Shown here piece after piece: positions 35,686 to 44,705 of a DNA stretch of 64,000 bases (its first letter is position 1; the number at the start of each line of letters is the position of its first letter). The position numbers and the translations under genes are program-made. Below the pieces are notes generated by a model. The model saw only the letters and a list, made by a program, of their open reading frames with translations. It had not been told where the DNA came from and searched no databases. The DNA comes from Lewinella sp. LCG006 (GTDB lineage: Bacteria > Bacteroidota > Bacteroidia > Chitinophagales > Saprospiraceae). The stretch covers positions 6,367,802-6,431,801 of the forward strand of contig NZ_CP160680.1 in NCBI RefSeq assembly GCF_040784935.1. Reading direction: 5' to 3'.

Positions 35686-37044
35686 ATGAATAAGCAAATA
35701 GTAATTGCCTTTCTTTTCTTATTTATATTCTTAATAAATGTACTGGAAATAAAAGCTCAAGAGTTAGGTGACGCCGAAGTAGAACAATTAATTAATTCAG
35801 TGTTTTCAAAATTAATAACGGGTAATGCTACCAATTCTTTAGGAAGCTTTGTGGGGGTTGACTTAAGTGATAGTAAAATAGAGTATTCGCCGACATTTAG
35901 AATAAGCCCTGGAAAATATTTGAATATATCAGCTAATGGCGGCATTAGTAATGGTGTGTTTAATGCTATAAAAAATTCTTCATTAAATAGCAACGTTGGA
36001 GTTGGTGCTCAATTACATTTTTTAGATACTTCAAGCTTTTCTAATGTGATACGATATAGAGAAGTAGACAGAAGGAAATATCATATTGCCAGGGAAAAAC
36101 TATTAAGTGAACATTACTTAGATTCATTAAACTTAGTGTATAACAAAGATTTAATTATTTTAAACAATAAAATAGAATTACTCGATAGTGAAATAAAGAC
36201 TATAGTATCTCTTTTAGAAGAGAATAATGATTCTGACAAGAGGGATAGTCTTAAACTTGAGCTTGAAATCCGAAAGTATAAGACTCAACATTATCGTGAG
36301 AAAGCTGCTGAAATGGCTTCGCCGCTCTGGAAGAAAAGAGAATTCTTGAGAATTGGTAATCAACTAGCCAGGAAACTAGACACATTAGATAGTAACTTGT
36401 TTCCTATCACCGGTTTTAATGTTAGATGGTTTTCTTTTGGGTATGAAGCAAATAATGATGCTTTCAAATTTTATGACCCATCTCAGAACTTTAGTGATCA
36501 AGTCGCAAAGAGAAATGCTACTAGTCATGGATTTAATATTCAATTGTCAACCGCAAAGTTAGCTCAAGAAAATTTTCAAAGCATATATGCTACGATAAAC
36601 TTACAATATCAACTTCGAAACAATATAGATGAATTAACTAAGTTGTCAATTGTTGATTCGCGGCAAGACACAAGTGTGAGTGGAGATATTAGAACAATTC
36701 AAGAAGAGATTACAGCATTAACAGGCGTATTCGAAGAAGATATAAATGCTTTGATAGTTAACTATAATATCTATTCTTTTTTTGGTCTAGGAAATAGATT
36801 TGCATTACATTTAAATCCCAAAGTAGAATTTGCAGATAAGCGTAAACCATTATATGACTTGGAAGTTGGAATTCTTCTATCGATCCCTAAGAAAGATGAG
36901 TTAGCTACTTTGTTTAACGCAGAACTTTTTTACAAATTCTATGATTTGTCGAATAATTTTCAATCAGAAATTTCTTTCATTGAAAGAAACAGTATAGGGT
37001 TGAAGCTAACATTTCCAATTGCATTTAATTCACTAATTAATTAA
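35686..37044 (+). CDS. Secreted beta-barrel-like protein with coiled-coil insertion (cassette 5)
   Basis: A signal peptide (about residues 1-25, VLEIKAQ) precedes alternating short strands (FVGVDLSDSKIEYSPTFRISPGKYLNISANGGIS ... SNVGVGAQLHFL). A helical, charged segment follows (about 125-225, REKLLSEHYLDSLNLVYNKDLIILNNKIELLDSEIKTIVSLLEEN), then strands again (VRWFSFGYEANND, YATINLQYQLRNN, EISFIERNSIGLKLTFPIAFN). This pattern suggests an outer-membrane barrel with a periplasmic or surface coiled coil. No family is recognised. A small gene follows 8 bp later. Confidence 0.6.
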   Translation: MNKQIVIAFLFLFIFLINVLEIKAQELGDAEVEQLINSVFSKLITGNATNSLGSFVGVDLSDSKIEYSPTFRISPGKYLNISANGGISNGVFNAIKNSSLNSNVGVGAQLHFLDTSSFSNVIRYREVDRRKYHIAREKLLSEHYLDSLNLVYNKDLIILNNKIELLDSEIKTIVSLLEENNDSDKRDSLKLELEIRKYKTQHYREKAAEMASPLWKKREFLRIGNQLARKLDTLDSNLFPITGFNVRWFSFGYEANNDAFKFYDPSQNFSDQVAKRNATSHGFNIQLSTAKLAQENFQSIYATINLQYQLRNNIDELTKLSIVDSRQDTSVSGDIRTIQEEITALTGVFEEDINALIVNYNIYSFFGLGNRFALHLNPKVEFADKRKPLYDLEVGILLSIPKKDELATLFNAELFYKFYDLSNNFQSEISFIERNSIGLKLTFPIAFNSLIN

Positions 37045-37052
37045 AAAGTATC

Positions 37053-37286
37053 ATGGCAAAATATGAAGTTAAAAGCGACGCTGCTGTTTTTACAATTAAG
37101 TATCGTGCAATCTGTATGAAAAGAGACTACAGAGGTGATTGGAGAGAGTCAATAGACCAAGCATACGATGATGCACTTCAACATCAAAGTGAAAACAAAT
37201 CACACGAAATAGATATTGAAGTTGAACAAAAACAAAGCTATGCTATAAAGATTGACGAAAAGTTTAAAAGTAAATTTATCGATTAG
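37053..37286 (+). CDS. Small hypothetical protein (cassette 5)
   Basis: 77 residues, charged, no signal peptide or membrane segment (MAKYEVKSDAAVFTIKYRAICMKRDYRGDWRESIDQAYDDALQHQ...). The spacing of 8 bp from the preceding gene suggests translational coupling. The family is not recognised. Confidence 0.55.
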   Translation: MAKYEVKSDAAVFTIKYRAICMKRDYRGDWRESIDQAYDDALQHQSENKSHEIDIEVEQKQSYAIKIDEKFKSKFID

Positions 37287-37385
37287 CTTCTTTTGAGACT
37301 AAAAGAAGGAATGGACTCATTGAGAGTAATGGTGAGTATTACATGAAATGTGTTATTTAGTGCAAAAATCTGTATTGATTAATTC

Positions 37386-37451
37386 GCAGAACAAAAAAGC
37401 CTCAAAGCCTGACGGAGCATAGCGAGGTCATGCGTTGAGGCTCAGTTGGAC
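37386..37451 (+). other. attC5 recombination site
   Basis: R'' GCAGAAC (37386-37392) and consensus core GTTGGAC (37445-37451) flank AGCCTCAA/TTGAGGCT arms. TTCGCAGAAC (37383-37392) is the exact inverse of the GTTCTGCGAA opening cassette 5 at 35604. The 53-bp body differs from attC7 at a single base. It is the main content of the 37287-37659 gap together with the end of the next IS91-like element. Confidence 0.8.
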
Positions 37452-37659
37452 GAACCTGCCAATATGCACGCTCTTATGGGTATTCAATGGTACTTGCCCG
37501 GGCTTGGGCGACACTTGGAAGAGAGGTTTTAAAGTTCCAGTAGATTTTCAGGGGCGCTGCTGATTTACTTTTGGCGTAGAATAACCAAGAAAAAGGCTGA
37601 TTTTCGATGATTATGGGCATAGCAGTGGCTCACGTCGTTGGGATCGTTGCTAAACAGGT

Positions 37660-38901
37660 CTATTTTCCTAGTTCACCAATGACCAAGGGTGGTGCGCGAG
37701 CGGTACCTCCGGGCGCGAAGCGGAGTTGTCGGATGCTGTCGATGCAGCCGCAACTGTTGCAGGTTTTGGGTAAGTCGGGAAAATACTGCTCCAATAATTG
37801 GGCTTTACGCTGGGCTTTCGTGCTTTTTTCAGGAGAATCCACTCCCAAGTTTTCACGAGCCGCCGCCAGGGCTTCGGTTTTACGAGCGTTGGAAAGTATG
37901 CCATAGTGTCTCATGCGCCGAAATCCTTGGGGTAGAATATGCAAACAGAATCGGCGTAGGAACTCCGTGCCGTTTAGTTGCATGATTTTCTGTTTCCCGT
38001 TTTGGCGATAATCCTTGTAGCGGAAACGAACGTGTTGGTCGCTGATGTGGGTAATACGTTGATTACTAATGGCGACTTTATGGGTGTAGCGGCCCAAGTA
38101 TTCCACTACGGTTTTGGGCGTACGAAAAGGAGCCTTGGCGTATACGAGCCAAGCTTGATCATAGCGTTGTCTTCGCCAAGCGTTTTTCTCGGCTTTGGTC
38201 AGAGGAGCATCAGGAGGAATCTTGAGTTTGTTGCCGTTCCAGGCACGCATAAAATCTTTGAGGTAGATGGCCTTGAAAACTTCACTCATGGCTTTGACGG
38301 GGAAGAGGAAACCGGCTTTGCGGCGCGGCTTCTTCCAGACCTGTTTAGGGGTAAGTCCCCCGGCTGGAACGATGCAGTGCACATGGGGATGCAGACTAAG
38401 GTTTTGTCCCCAAGTGTGTAGTACCATTGTTGCTCCCAACTGTGCGCCCAGATAGCACGGATCGGCTGCGAAAGTCCTGAGCGTCCGCCAAGCGGCTTTG
38501 AAGAGCAAATCGTAACAAAAGGCATCATTGTAGCAGCACCAAATGTTCAGCTCTTGCGGGATAGTGAACACGATGTGTTGATAAGGCACGGGCAGCAGCT
38601 CCTCCTCCCGAGCTTGAATCCACAGCTCGCGTTCCAGTCCACCGCACTTCGGGCAATGGCGGTTGCGACAGGAGTTGTAGCTGATGCGCTGAATGCTACG
38701 GCACTCTCCACAGTACTCGATATGTCCACCCAATACCGCAGTGCGACAATCACGCAAAGCCCACAAGGTCTGCCAATGACGAGCAGGCATCTTGTGCTGT
38801 GTGGCAAAAGTACTGCCAAAACGCTGAACAACCTGAGCCACTTCCCAGTCGGGCCGTTTAATTACGCGGTTCACGGTAGAGGAAATCGAGCGGACTGTCA
38901 A
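37660..38901 (-). CDS. IS91-family HUH transposase of element 2
   Basis: 413 residues with an N-terminal zinc ribbon (YCGECRSIQRISYNSCRNRHCPKCGG), LPVPYQHIVFTIPQELN, the HUH motif LHPHVHCIVPAGGL, and the catalytic Tyr region TVVEYLGRYTHKVAISNQRI. The C-terminal part ends with FLRRFCLHILPQGFRRMRHYGILSN and a CNSCG pair. This is the canonical IS91/ISCR-type enzyme. Its start overlaps the recombinase gene end by 44 bp, as in the other copies. Confidence 0.92.
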   Translation of the reverse strand: MTVRSISSTVNRVIKRPDWEVAQVVQRFGSTFATQHKMPARHWQTLWALRDCRTAVLGGHIEYCGECRSIQRISYNSCRNRHCPKCGGLERELWIQAREEELLPVPYQHIVFTIPQELNIWCCYNDAFCYDLLFKAAWRTLRTFAADPCYLGAQLGATMVLHTWGQNLSLHPHVHCIVPAGGLTPKQVWKKPRRKAGFLFPVKAMSEVFKAIYLKDFMRAWNGNKLKIPPDAPLTKAEKNAWRRQRYDQAWLVYAKAPFRTPKTVVEYLGRYTHKVAISNQRITHISDQHVRFRYKDYRQNGKQKIMQLNGTEFLRRFCLHILPQGFRRMRHYGILSNARKTEALAAARENLGVDSPEKSTKAQRKAQLLEQYFPDLPKTCNSCGCIDSIRQLRFAPGGTARAPPLVIGELGK

Positions 38902-39685
38902 TGTCCCGCAGGGTGAAAGTAGTGTAGCGCAAGTAGATCAGGGTACTGCTGAGATGAGCATGGCCAAGGAGTTGCTGTAAACGCAGGATGTTGCCACCGT
39001 TGTTGAGATAATGCACCGCGAAGGAATGACGCAGCGCGTGAGGACAGACATGCTTTTTCAAGCCTGAACGTTGGAGTGTCATCCTGAGAATATACTGCAC
39101 GCCGCGCACGGAAATACCATCAGACTTGCTGCGTTCTCGACCAGGAATGAGGTAATCAGTAGGTTCTTCCTGGCGGAAATAGTCGATCAGTGTACCTCTC
39201 AATCGTTCGCCGTAGGGCAACACGCGAGTCACGTTCCCCTTAGACGTTCGGATGATCAGTGTACGCTGGGTGCGGTCGAAGTCTCCGAGGCGTAAGCGTC
39301 CGACTTCGGCGACTCGCAAGCCAAGAGAAAAGATCAGTTCGATAACGATGCGGTGACGTAAACTACGAGTGGCCCGAAGTAAAGTGCGTACCTCATCGGC
39401 ATCAAGTAAATCTCCGAGTTGCTTCGAATAGCGTGGATTAGGCAGATCGACGATGAGTTCTTGACATCGCAATACCTCGCGGTAGTAGTACTTGAGACTA
39501 CAGATCAGGGTATTGAGGGTGGAAGAACTGATGTGGGCCTTGCGCCCGGCGAGAAAAGCAATAAGCTGATCGCGGCTAAGCTCATCAGCGGGCAGGTCGT
39601 AGTGCGCTTGTAAATCGCGCAGTCCGCGTACATAGTTGACGATCGTCGCCTCGGCTCGCCCTGCCACCGTAAGATGATCGGCCAT
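38858..39685 (-). CDS. Tyrosine recombinase of IS91-like element 2
   Basis: 275 residues with catalytic FSLGLRVAEVGRL (Arg), TSKGNVTRVLP (Lys region), CPHALRHSFAVHYLNNGGNILRLQQLLGHAHLSSTLIYLRY (HxxR, H, Tyr). No IntI-type insertion is seen. Upstream of the ATG at 39685 the same frame stays open for about 20 codons (ending at an A8 tract, 39736-39743), beyond which ATG TCT lies in another frame. One fewer A would fuse them into a longer N-terminus, so the annotated start may reflect an indel. Confidence 0.88.
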   Translation of the reverse strand: MADHLTVAGRAEATIVNYVRGLRDLQAHYDLPADELSRDQLIAFLAGRKAHISSSTLNTLICSLKYYYREVLRCQELIVDLPNPRYSKQLGDLLDADEVRTLLRATRSLRHRIVIELIFSLGLRVAEVGRLRLGDFDRTQRTLIIRTSKGNVTRVLPYGERLRGTLIDYFRQEEPTDYLIPGRERSKSDGISVRGVQYILRMTLQRSGLKKHVCPHALRHSFAVHYLNNGGNILRLQQLLGHAHLSSTLIYLRYTTFTLRDIDSPLDFLYREPRN

Positions 39686-40011
39686 ACGATCTAGTTGAGC
39701 TTGAAGTTCCGGTCTACTGGCCCGAAATGCCTTCGTTTTTTTTAGACATAATATTTAGATTTAATAGAAAACCAAGAAGATAAGGAAAAGCTTTATCTTG
39801 GTGAGGATGCAGCGAGGGAAGGTTCCTGCGATAGCAGGTTAGTTCAACAATGCTGCCGCGTCAATGCCGCCACGACGTTTGTTTCTTCGGTTTGAAAGCT
39901 CTAAATTGGTCACGTTAAAACCATGTAGCGACGTTGGTTAAGGTGTAGGCTTCCCAATCAGCGCTACCACATTTTAGTAGAAAGATAATAATATCTTTCA
40001 CCACTAAATTT

Positions 40012-40314
40012 TTGAAAATGGGTAAGCGAATATTCACAGACAAACAGCGCCTTGAAGTTTTGGCCGAATATGATGCCGGAACTTCGATTGGTGATTTGTG
40101 TCGTAAGCATCAGATTAGTGCGGCGACCTTTTACAAATGGAAGAAGGACAAAGCCAGCGATGAAGATGAGCAAGCACGTCGCCTCAAAGAAGTAGAGGCC
40201 GAGCTGAGTCGGCTCAAAAAGATGTATGCCGAGCTGAGTATCGACCACGACATTCTCAAACAAGGCTATGGAATACTAAAAAAGTGGCAAGCCCAGGACG
40301 CCAAGAAAAAGTGA
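40012..40314 (+). CDS. IS3-family OrfA (HTH protein)
   Basis: 100 residues with the HTH_Tnp_1 domain (GKRIFTDKQRLEVLAEYDAGTSIGDLCRKHQISAATFYKWKK) and a leucine-zipper-like helix. It binds the IS ends. Near its end the canonical slippery heptamer A AAA AAG (40278-40284) in the zero frame allows -1 frameshifting into orfB to make the OrfAB transposase. Confidence 0.93.
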   Translation: MKMGKRIFTDKQRLEVLAEYDAGTSIGDLCRKHQISAATFYKWKKDKASDEDEQARRLKEVEAELSRLKKMYAELSIDHDILKQGYGILKKWQAQDAKKK

Positions 40315-41153
40315 TCGACGAAGTTCGATTCGGGCAGCAGCAAAGCATTCGCCGCTGCTGCCGCGTGCTGGGCATGAGACGGTCAACGTATCACTCCCGT
40401 AAAGCGGGATATCGTCCTGATCAAGTAGACCAAGCTTTGGCAAAAGTACTCAGGGTGACCGCCGAAGAGCACGTCGCTTGGGGCTTTTGGATGATTTTTC
40501 ATTATCTGCGCTATCATGGTCTTATCAATGATAATCATAAGCGTGTGTATCGAATCTGGTGTCAAGAGGGCTTAAATTTGCGTCCTACGCCTAAACGTCG
40601 AAGGATTTACCGCGAGTACAAAGACTTACTTAGTCCTGATGGCATAAATGAAGGGTGGGCTATGGACTTCGTCAGCGACTGGATCTTTGGACCAACCAGT
40701 AAGCAAGTTCGCATCATCAACATCATGGACGAAGGCTCCAGGCGTGCGCTATGGACGGAAGCTCACCATAGCATATCGGCTAAAAAGCTTATTGAGGTAC
40801 TCGACCAAACGGTGGTCTATCGGGGAAAACCTGAATACATCCGTTGTGATAATGGCCCTGAATTCATCAGCCAACACCTCATCGCTTGGGCCAACAAAAA
40901 TGGTATCGAGCTACGCTATATTCAACCTGGCAAACCATCGCAAAACGGATTAATTGAGCGGCTCAACAAAACACTCCGGCGAGAATGCTTAAATTTGACC
41001 TGGTTCCAATCTATGGAGCAACTTAACGAAGAGATCCAAGCATGGTCTCACATTTACAACGAATTACGACCACATAAAAACCTAGGGCGAATACCGCCTG
41101 CACAACATGAAATCGACCATCAGAATTTCTACTATAAACCGGTAGCGGCTTAG
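40284..41153 (+). CDS. IS3-family OrfB transposase (DDE integrase domain)
   Basis: 289 residues from a GTG codon, though the physiological product is probably the OrfAB fusion by frameshift at 40278-40284. HTH_21-like N-terminus (AVLRVTAEEHVAWGFWMIFHYLRYHG) and rve core with catalytic Asp in EGWAMDFVSDWI, Asp in YIRCDNGPEFIS and Glu in NGLIERLNKTLRRECLN. The frame is intact. Confidence 0.93.
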   Translation: MASPGRQEKVIDEVRFGQQQSIRRCCRVLGMRRSTYHSRKAGYRPDQVDQALAKVLRVTAEEHVAWGFWMIFHYLRYHGLINDNHKRVYRIWCQEGLNLRPTPKRRRIYREYKDLLSPDGINEGWAMDFVSDWIFGPTSKQVRIINIMDEGSRRALWTEAHHSISAKKLIEVLDQTVVYRGKPEYIRCDNGPEFISQHLIAWANKNGIELRYIQPGKPSQNGLIERLNKTLRRECLNLTWFQSMEQLNEEIQAWSHIYNELRPHKNLGRIPPAQHEIDHQNFYYKPVAA

Positions 41154-41293
41154 GGGAAGCCTACAAAGGCGGACACTGCGCGGCACCGAGCCGTTGCCCC
41201 CCCCTGTTTTCCACCCCTAATTTCTTGTATTTCAATTGATTAGTCATTTGTTCTTCGCTAATTTCGTCACATCGTTCATTAAAGCAAAAAGCG

Positions 41294-42163
41294 ATGAAAA
41301 CGAAAGAAGCTTATCAGCAAGGATTACGTACGTATTTGATCTTGAAGAACTACAGTCCAGCGACGGTGTCGGCGTATGGTTGTGCTTTTCGTCAGTTTTT
41401 GGACTGGCGGGCAGCGCGGAAGTATGGAGAAGATTTTACTCCCGAGCAAGCGCGACAATATTTGCTCTATCGCTACGAACAGGGCTTGAAGTGGCAGACC
41501 ATCAACGGGGACTATTCGGCGATCCAGAAGTTTTACATCCATGTTTTAAAACAAGACTGGGATGTGAACCACATTCCACGACCACGCAAAGAGCGTAGCC
41601 TTCCGGGCGTGTTGTCGCAAGAGGAAGTGCAGCGACTGATCGAGCACGGGCGAACGTTTAAGCACCAGGTGTTTATGACGCTGATCTACGCCACGGGTTT
41701 GCGTTTAAGCGAAGCCTTAAATTTAAAACTTACGGGGATCGATTCCGATCGGATGCAGTTGCGGGTGATGAAGGGCAAAGGTGCCAAAGATCGTTACGTG
41801 GTCATCCCGGATTGCTTGTTGGAACTGCTGCGAACTTATTATAAAACCTACCGTCCTGAGGGCTATCTGTTCAATGGGAAATACAAGGGTAGCCGCTGGG
41901 CGAACCGCTCGGCACAGCACGCGCTGGAATGTGCTCGCACGGATGCTGGTATTGGCAGATCGGTGTCGCCACACGTGCTGCGGCACTGTTATGCGACCCA
42001 CCATCTGGAAAATGGAACAAATTTGGTATATTTAAAAGCACAATTGGGCCACAAAAATCTTAAAACTACGGCCCGTTATATTCATTTATGTCAGTCTTAT
42101 CAGCCACGGGTCAAGCATCCATTAGCGGAGATGAGCATTCGCTACGACCCCCAAACAGCATAG
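41294..42163 (+). CDS. Tyrosine recombinase of IS91-like element, copy 2
   Basis: 289 residues differing from copy 1 only at a few positions near residue 40 (WRAARKYGEDFT against WRIERKYGADFT). Catalytic residues are as in copy 1 and the frame is intact. Nucleotide differences cluster in the first ~170 bp, mostly synonymous, after which the two genes are virtually identical. Confidence 0.9.
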   Translation: MKTKEAYQQGLRTYLILKNYSPATVSAYGCAFRQFLDWRAARKYGEDFTPEQARQYLLYRYEQGLKWQTINGDYSAIQKFYIHVLKQDWDVNHIPRPRKERSLPGVLSQEEVQRLIEHGRTFKHQVFMTLIYATGLRLSEALNLKLTGIDSDRMQLRVMKGKGAKDRYVVIPDCLLELLRTYYKTYRPEGYLFNGKYKGSRWANRSAQHALECARTDAGIGRSVSPHVLRHCYATHHLENGTNLVYLKAQLGHKNLKTTARYIHLCQSYQPRVKHPLAEMSIRYDPQTA

Positions 42164-42917
42164 GGCAGCTGTTCCGGGACTGGGGAGAGATTTACATCGA
42201 CACCTTCTGTCCCGATCTGCGGACCATCAAACTGATCCGTGCGGTGCGGGCTTGTCGGACGCCGACGCTGGGAGGACAATGCTATGAATGTAAAGACTGC
42301 GGTGGCAAACACTACCACTATTTTTCCTGTGGTCATAGCCATTGCCCTATTTGTCAGGGCATCAAGCGAATGCAATGGCAGGATCGACTAGGTGTGCGGA
42401 TGCTACCGGTACCTTACGCTCATATAACCTTTACCGTGCCGCACGAACTCAACGGTCTGATCCGTAAGAATCCGGCCCCGATGTTCAATCTTCTATTCCA
42501 GTCCGCTTGGCAGACGATCCGTAAGGTCTGCGCGGATGAAAGCAATGTGGGCGGCCTGCCCGGCATGACGGCGGTGCTGCATACATGGGGTTCGGATCTA
42601 AAGTACCACGTCCACCTGCACTGTCTGGTGACCTTTGGCGGCTACGATCGGCAAAGCGGTGAGTGGCGGTGGCCTAAGCGGAAGCGCAAAGTGGCTCGTT
42701 TTCGAAAGCTGCGAGGTGGTTATCGCAGCATTTTCCTGGAGCAACTGGAAAAAGAAATGGAGGCAAAAAAGAGGGTCATCAATTACCACGAAAACTGCGA
42801 AATGGTGACCAAAGGACTGACCAAAAAGTCTTGGGTGGTCAACCATCAGCACCCCACGGCAGACACCAAAGTGATCGAAGAATACCTGGGGCGCTACACC
42901 TGCCTGCCAGCGAGCTG

Positions 42918-44468
42918 CTAATCTTTATACACATTTAATCAAGCTTAATTTGATTGACAATTCGCCAAGCGGAGAGTTGCTCCTGAAATCTTCGCCATCC
43001 CCAGCGCATGGTTTTTGGCCCTGGTGGCGACTGGCTTTTGTAGCCACTGTACCCCCCCATTCTGCCGATTAACCATGCCAATCGAGCCAAGGACTCAGGA
43101 GGGTGGGGATTTTTTTGCTTTTGGGTTTGACCCTCATAGATCGGAATAAGTAGTTCCACGAAAGTCAGATCCTGCGTATCGATTAGTAATGTAGCCTTTT
43201 CTTGGTAGACATGGTCGCGGTCTTTGAGCAATTGTAATAAATGCAATGCCGCCTGCATGGCCATGATCACGAGTCGTTTCATAGCAATGCCTGATTCAAC
43301 CTGAGCGGATTCGCATTCTAGCCCTTTGGTTTTTAACAAGCTAAAAAGCTCCTCAATATTCCATCTATTTTGGTAGATATCGACAATTTTCAATGCTTGA
43401 TGCTCATTTTCAATGACCATATCCGTCCAGATCGTCCAATGAACAGGAGCCTCGCCATCAGGTACGCTGTGTTCCAATTCTTTGAGTTGTACAAAGTATA
43501 ATGGAATTCGGTCTGGCCCTTGCGCTTTGGTACGATCTTTAGGCCGGGCAATCTCTACCCGACCATAACTCAAGGCCATCTTTGCTTTTCGGGCTTTGCG
43601 CTTTTTTTGTCTTGGGATAGCTACTTCAATGACGAGTCCCTTGGTAGCTTGCTCTTCTAAATACTGCCACAATAAATGCTTGCTGTCAGACTCGTCATAA
43701 ATCACCCGCTGCTTGCTAGTGCGAATAACCAAATGATGATTGGGGGGCATTGGCTTAGCGAAGAGTTCGTAGATATCCCCTTCCCGATCCATGACATGAA
43801 CAACTTTTCCCCGATGCCCCTTTAAAACTTGTGTACTATAATCTATACTCTCCAACCAGCGATAAGAACTCTTCTGCTCAATAGGCTGCCTCTTGTAATT
43901 ACGCTCATGTCGATTCGGTTGGTCTACACATCGATTCCAGATATGAAGGTGTGTGTAGCCCAATGGAAATCCACTATCGCCATCCAACACAAGGCCGGGA
44001 TGAAGAAAAAAACCGAATTCTTGATTCGTATCATCTTTCCAAAGTGGCCCCAAGTCCTCATCCGACTCACTTAAACGCCCCTTATGGCCAATTGCATTAT
44101 AGTCGGTCGTGTCTTGTATGACATATAAATCCCGGTCAGCATACTCCTCCGTATACCAAGACTGGGTAATACTGTTCACCAGAGCATCCATACTCAATCG
44201 ATTGTTATTTAAAAATCGACTCATCCCCATTCGTTCTCGATGGTGTGTATTCAGTCGATTGGGAACACCGCTGCCACTTTTTATCATCTGATGTAATATA
44301 CGGTTTGCTCGTTTTTCTAAGCGAGCATCACCTAATTTATGATCAAATACTACACTAATAGCTGTCATAATTAACACGTGATTAAGTAGATATTACTGCG
44401 ATTGCTTAGGCAGATCGTGTACGCCTCTACAAATATATTCGTAATCTTGCGATGTGTATAAAGATTAG
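42918..44468. mobile_element. IS4-family insertion sequence nested in palindrome P1
   Basis: Inverted ends CTAATCTTTATACACAT (42918) and ATGTGTATAAAGATTAG (to 44468), with a 10-bp target duplication CAGCGAGCTG on both sides. It encodes one intact transposase on the minus strand. The end sequence TATACACAT recalls the ends of the IS at 34078 (TATACACATC), so they may be distant relatives. Confidence 0.9.
42935..44377 (-). CDS. IS4-family DDE transposase
   Basis: 480 residues with an N-terminal transposase domain (GDARLEKRANRILHQM; MGMSRFLNNNRLSMDALVNS), catalytic Asp in LYVIQDTTDYNAIG, second acidic residue in VVHVMDREGDIYELF, and the Y-(2)-R-(3)-E-(6)-K box as YQNRWNIEELFSLLK. The frame is intact. 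Confidence 0.93.
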   Translation of the reverse strand: MLIMTAISVVFDHKLGDARLEKRANRILHQMIKSGSGVPNRLNTHHRERMGMSRFLNNNRLSMDALVNSITQSWYTEEYADRDLYVIQDTTDYNAIGHKGRLSESDEDLGPLWKDDTNQEFGFFLHPGLVLDGDSGFPLGYTHLHIWNRCVDQPNRHERNYKRQPIEQKSSYRWLESIDYSTQVLKGHRGKVVHVMDREGDIYELFAKPMPPNHHLVIRTSKQRVIYDESDSKHLLWQYLEEQATKGLVIEVAIPRQKKRKARKAKMALSYGRVEIARPKDRTKAQGPDRIPLYFVQLKELEHSVPDGEAPVHWTIWTDMVIENEHQALKIVDIYQNRWNIEELFSLLKTKGLECESAQVESGIAMKRLVIMAMQAALHLLQLLKDRDHVYQEKATLLIDTQDLTFVELLIPIYEGQTQKQKNPHPPESLARLAWLIGRMGGYSGYKSQSPPGPKTMRWGWRRFQEQLSAWRIVNQIKLD

Positions 44469-44668
44469 CAGCGAGCTGGCGAGCAGGCAGGTCTGTCGCA
44501 TCGGTATTACCAACAAGCGACTCAGCTACGAAAAGGACGGCAAAAACGTCAGTATAGCGTACAACGATTACGCCAGGCAAGTCGCTGGCCAGCCTGCTCC
44601 TAAAGCAGATCGCCACCTTCATCCCATCGAAGCGATGGGGCAGATCTTACAGCATTTACTTCCTCCCC

Positions 44669-44705
44669 GCCTGCCTGCTCGGCCGTGCCTCACGGGCAGG
44701 CAGGC
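44669..44705. repeat. Short palindromic element P2 in the transposase relic
   Basis: Arms GCCTGCCTGC and GCAGGCAGGC enclose a 17-bp centre. Copy 1 has a short unrelated stretch at the same place, so this is an insertion like P1. P1 and P2 share the outer CCTGCCTGC/GCAGGCAGG but have different centres. Confidence 0.75.

Larger units (their letters stand above)
37456..39943 (-). mobile_element. IS91-like element 2 (divergent), minus strand
   Basis: A tyrosine recombinase and an HUH transposase on the minus strand form an element of the same plan as copies 1 and 2 but with quite different proteins. Its ori-side end abuts GAAC at 37452-37455, directly behind the attC5 core (GTTGGAC). The ter-side end is not determined; the stretch 39744-39943 before the IS3 element is gene-free, with a small AAGATAA/TTATCTT hairpin near 39775. 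Confidence 0.65.
39944..41165. mobile_element. IS3-family insertion sequence
   Basis: Ends TGTAGGCTTCCC (39944) and GGGAAGCCTACA (to 41165) are inverted, with further matching CGCTACC/GGTAGCG. Flanking 4-bp direct repeat AAGG (39940-39943 and 41166-41169). It carries orfA and orfB in the usual -1 frameshift arrangement and splits the DNA between element 2 and IS91-like copy 2. Confidence 0.92.
42898..44492. repeat. Short palindromic element P1, split by the nested IS4-family element
   Basis: Relative to copy 1, a 34-bp palindrome with arms ACCTGCCTGC and GCAGGCAGGT has been added in the transposase gene. Its centre CAGCGAGCTG is the target duplicated by the IS (42908-42917 and 44469-44478). 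Left part 42898-42917, right part 44479-44492. Confidence 0.8.

Noticed and set aside
37978-38421. Plus-strand frames of over 100 codons within the IS91 transposase gene
   Set aside because: Antisense shadows of a clear transposase.
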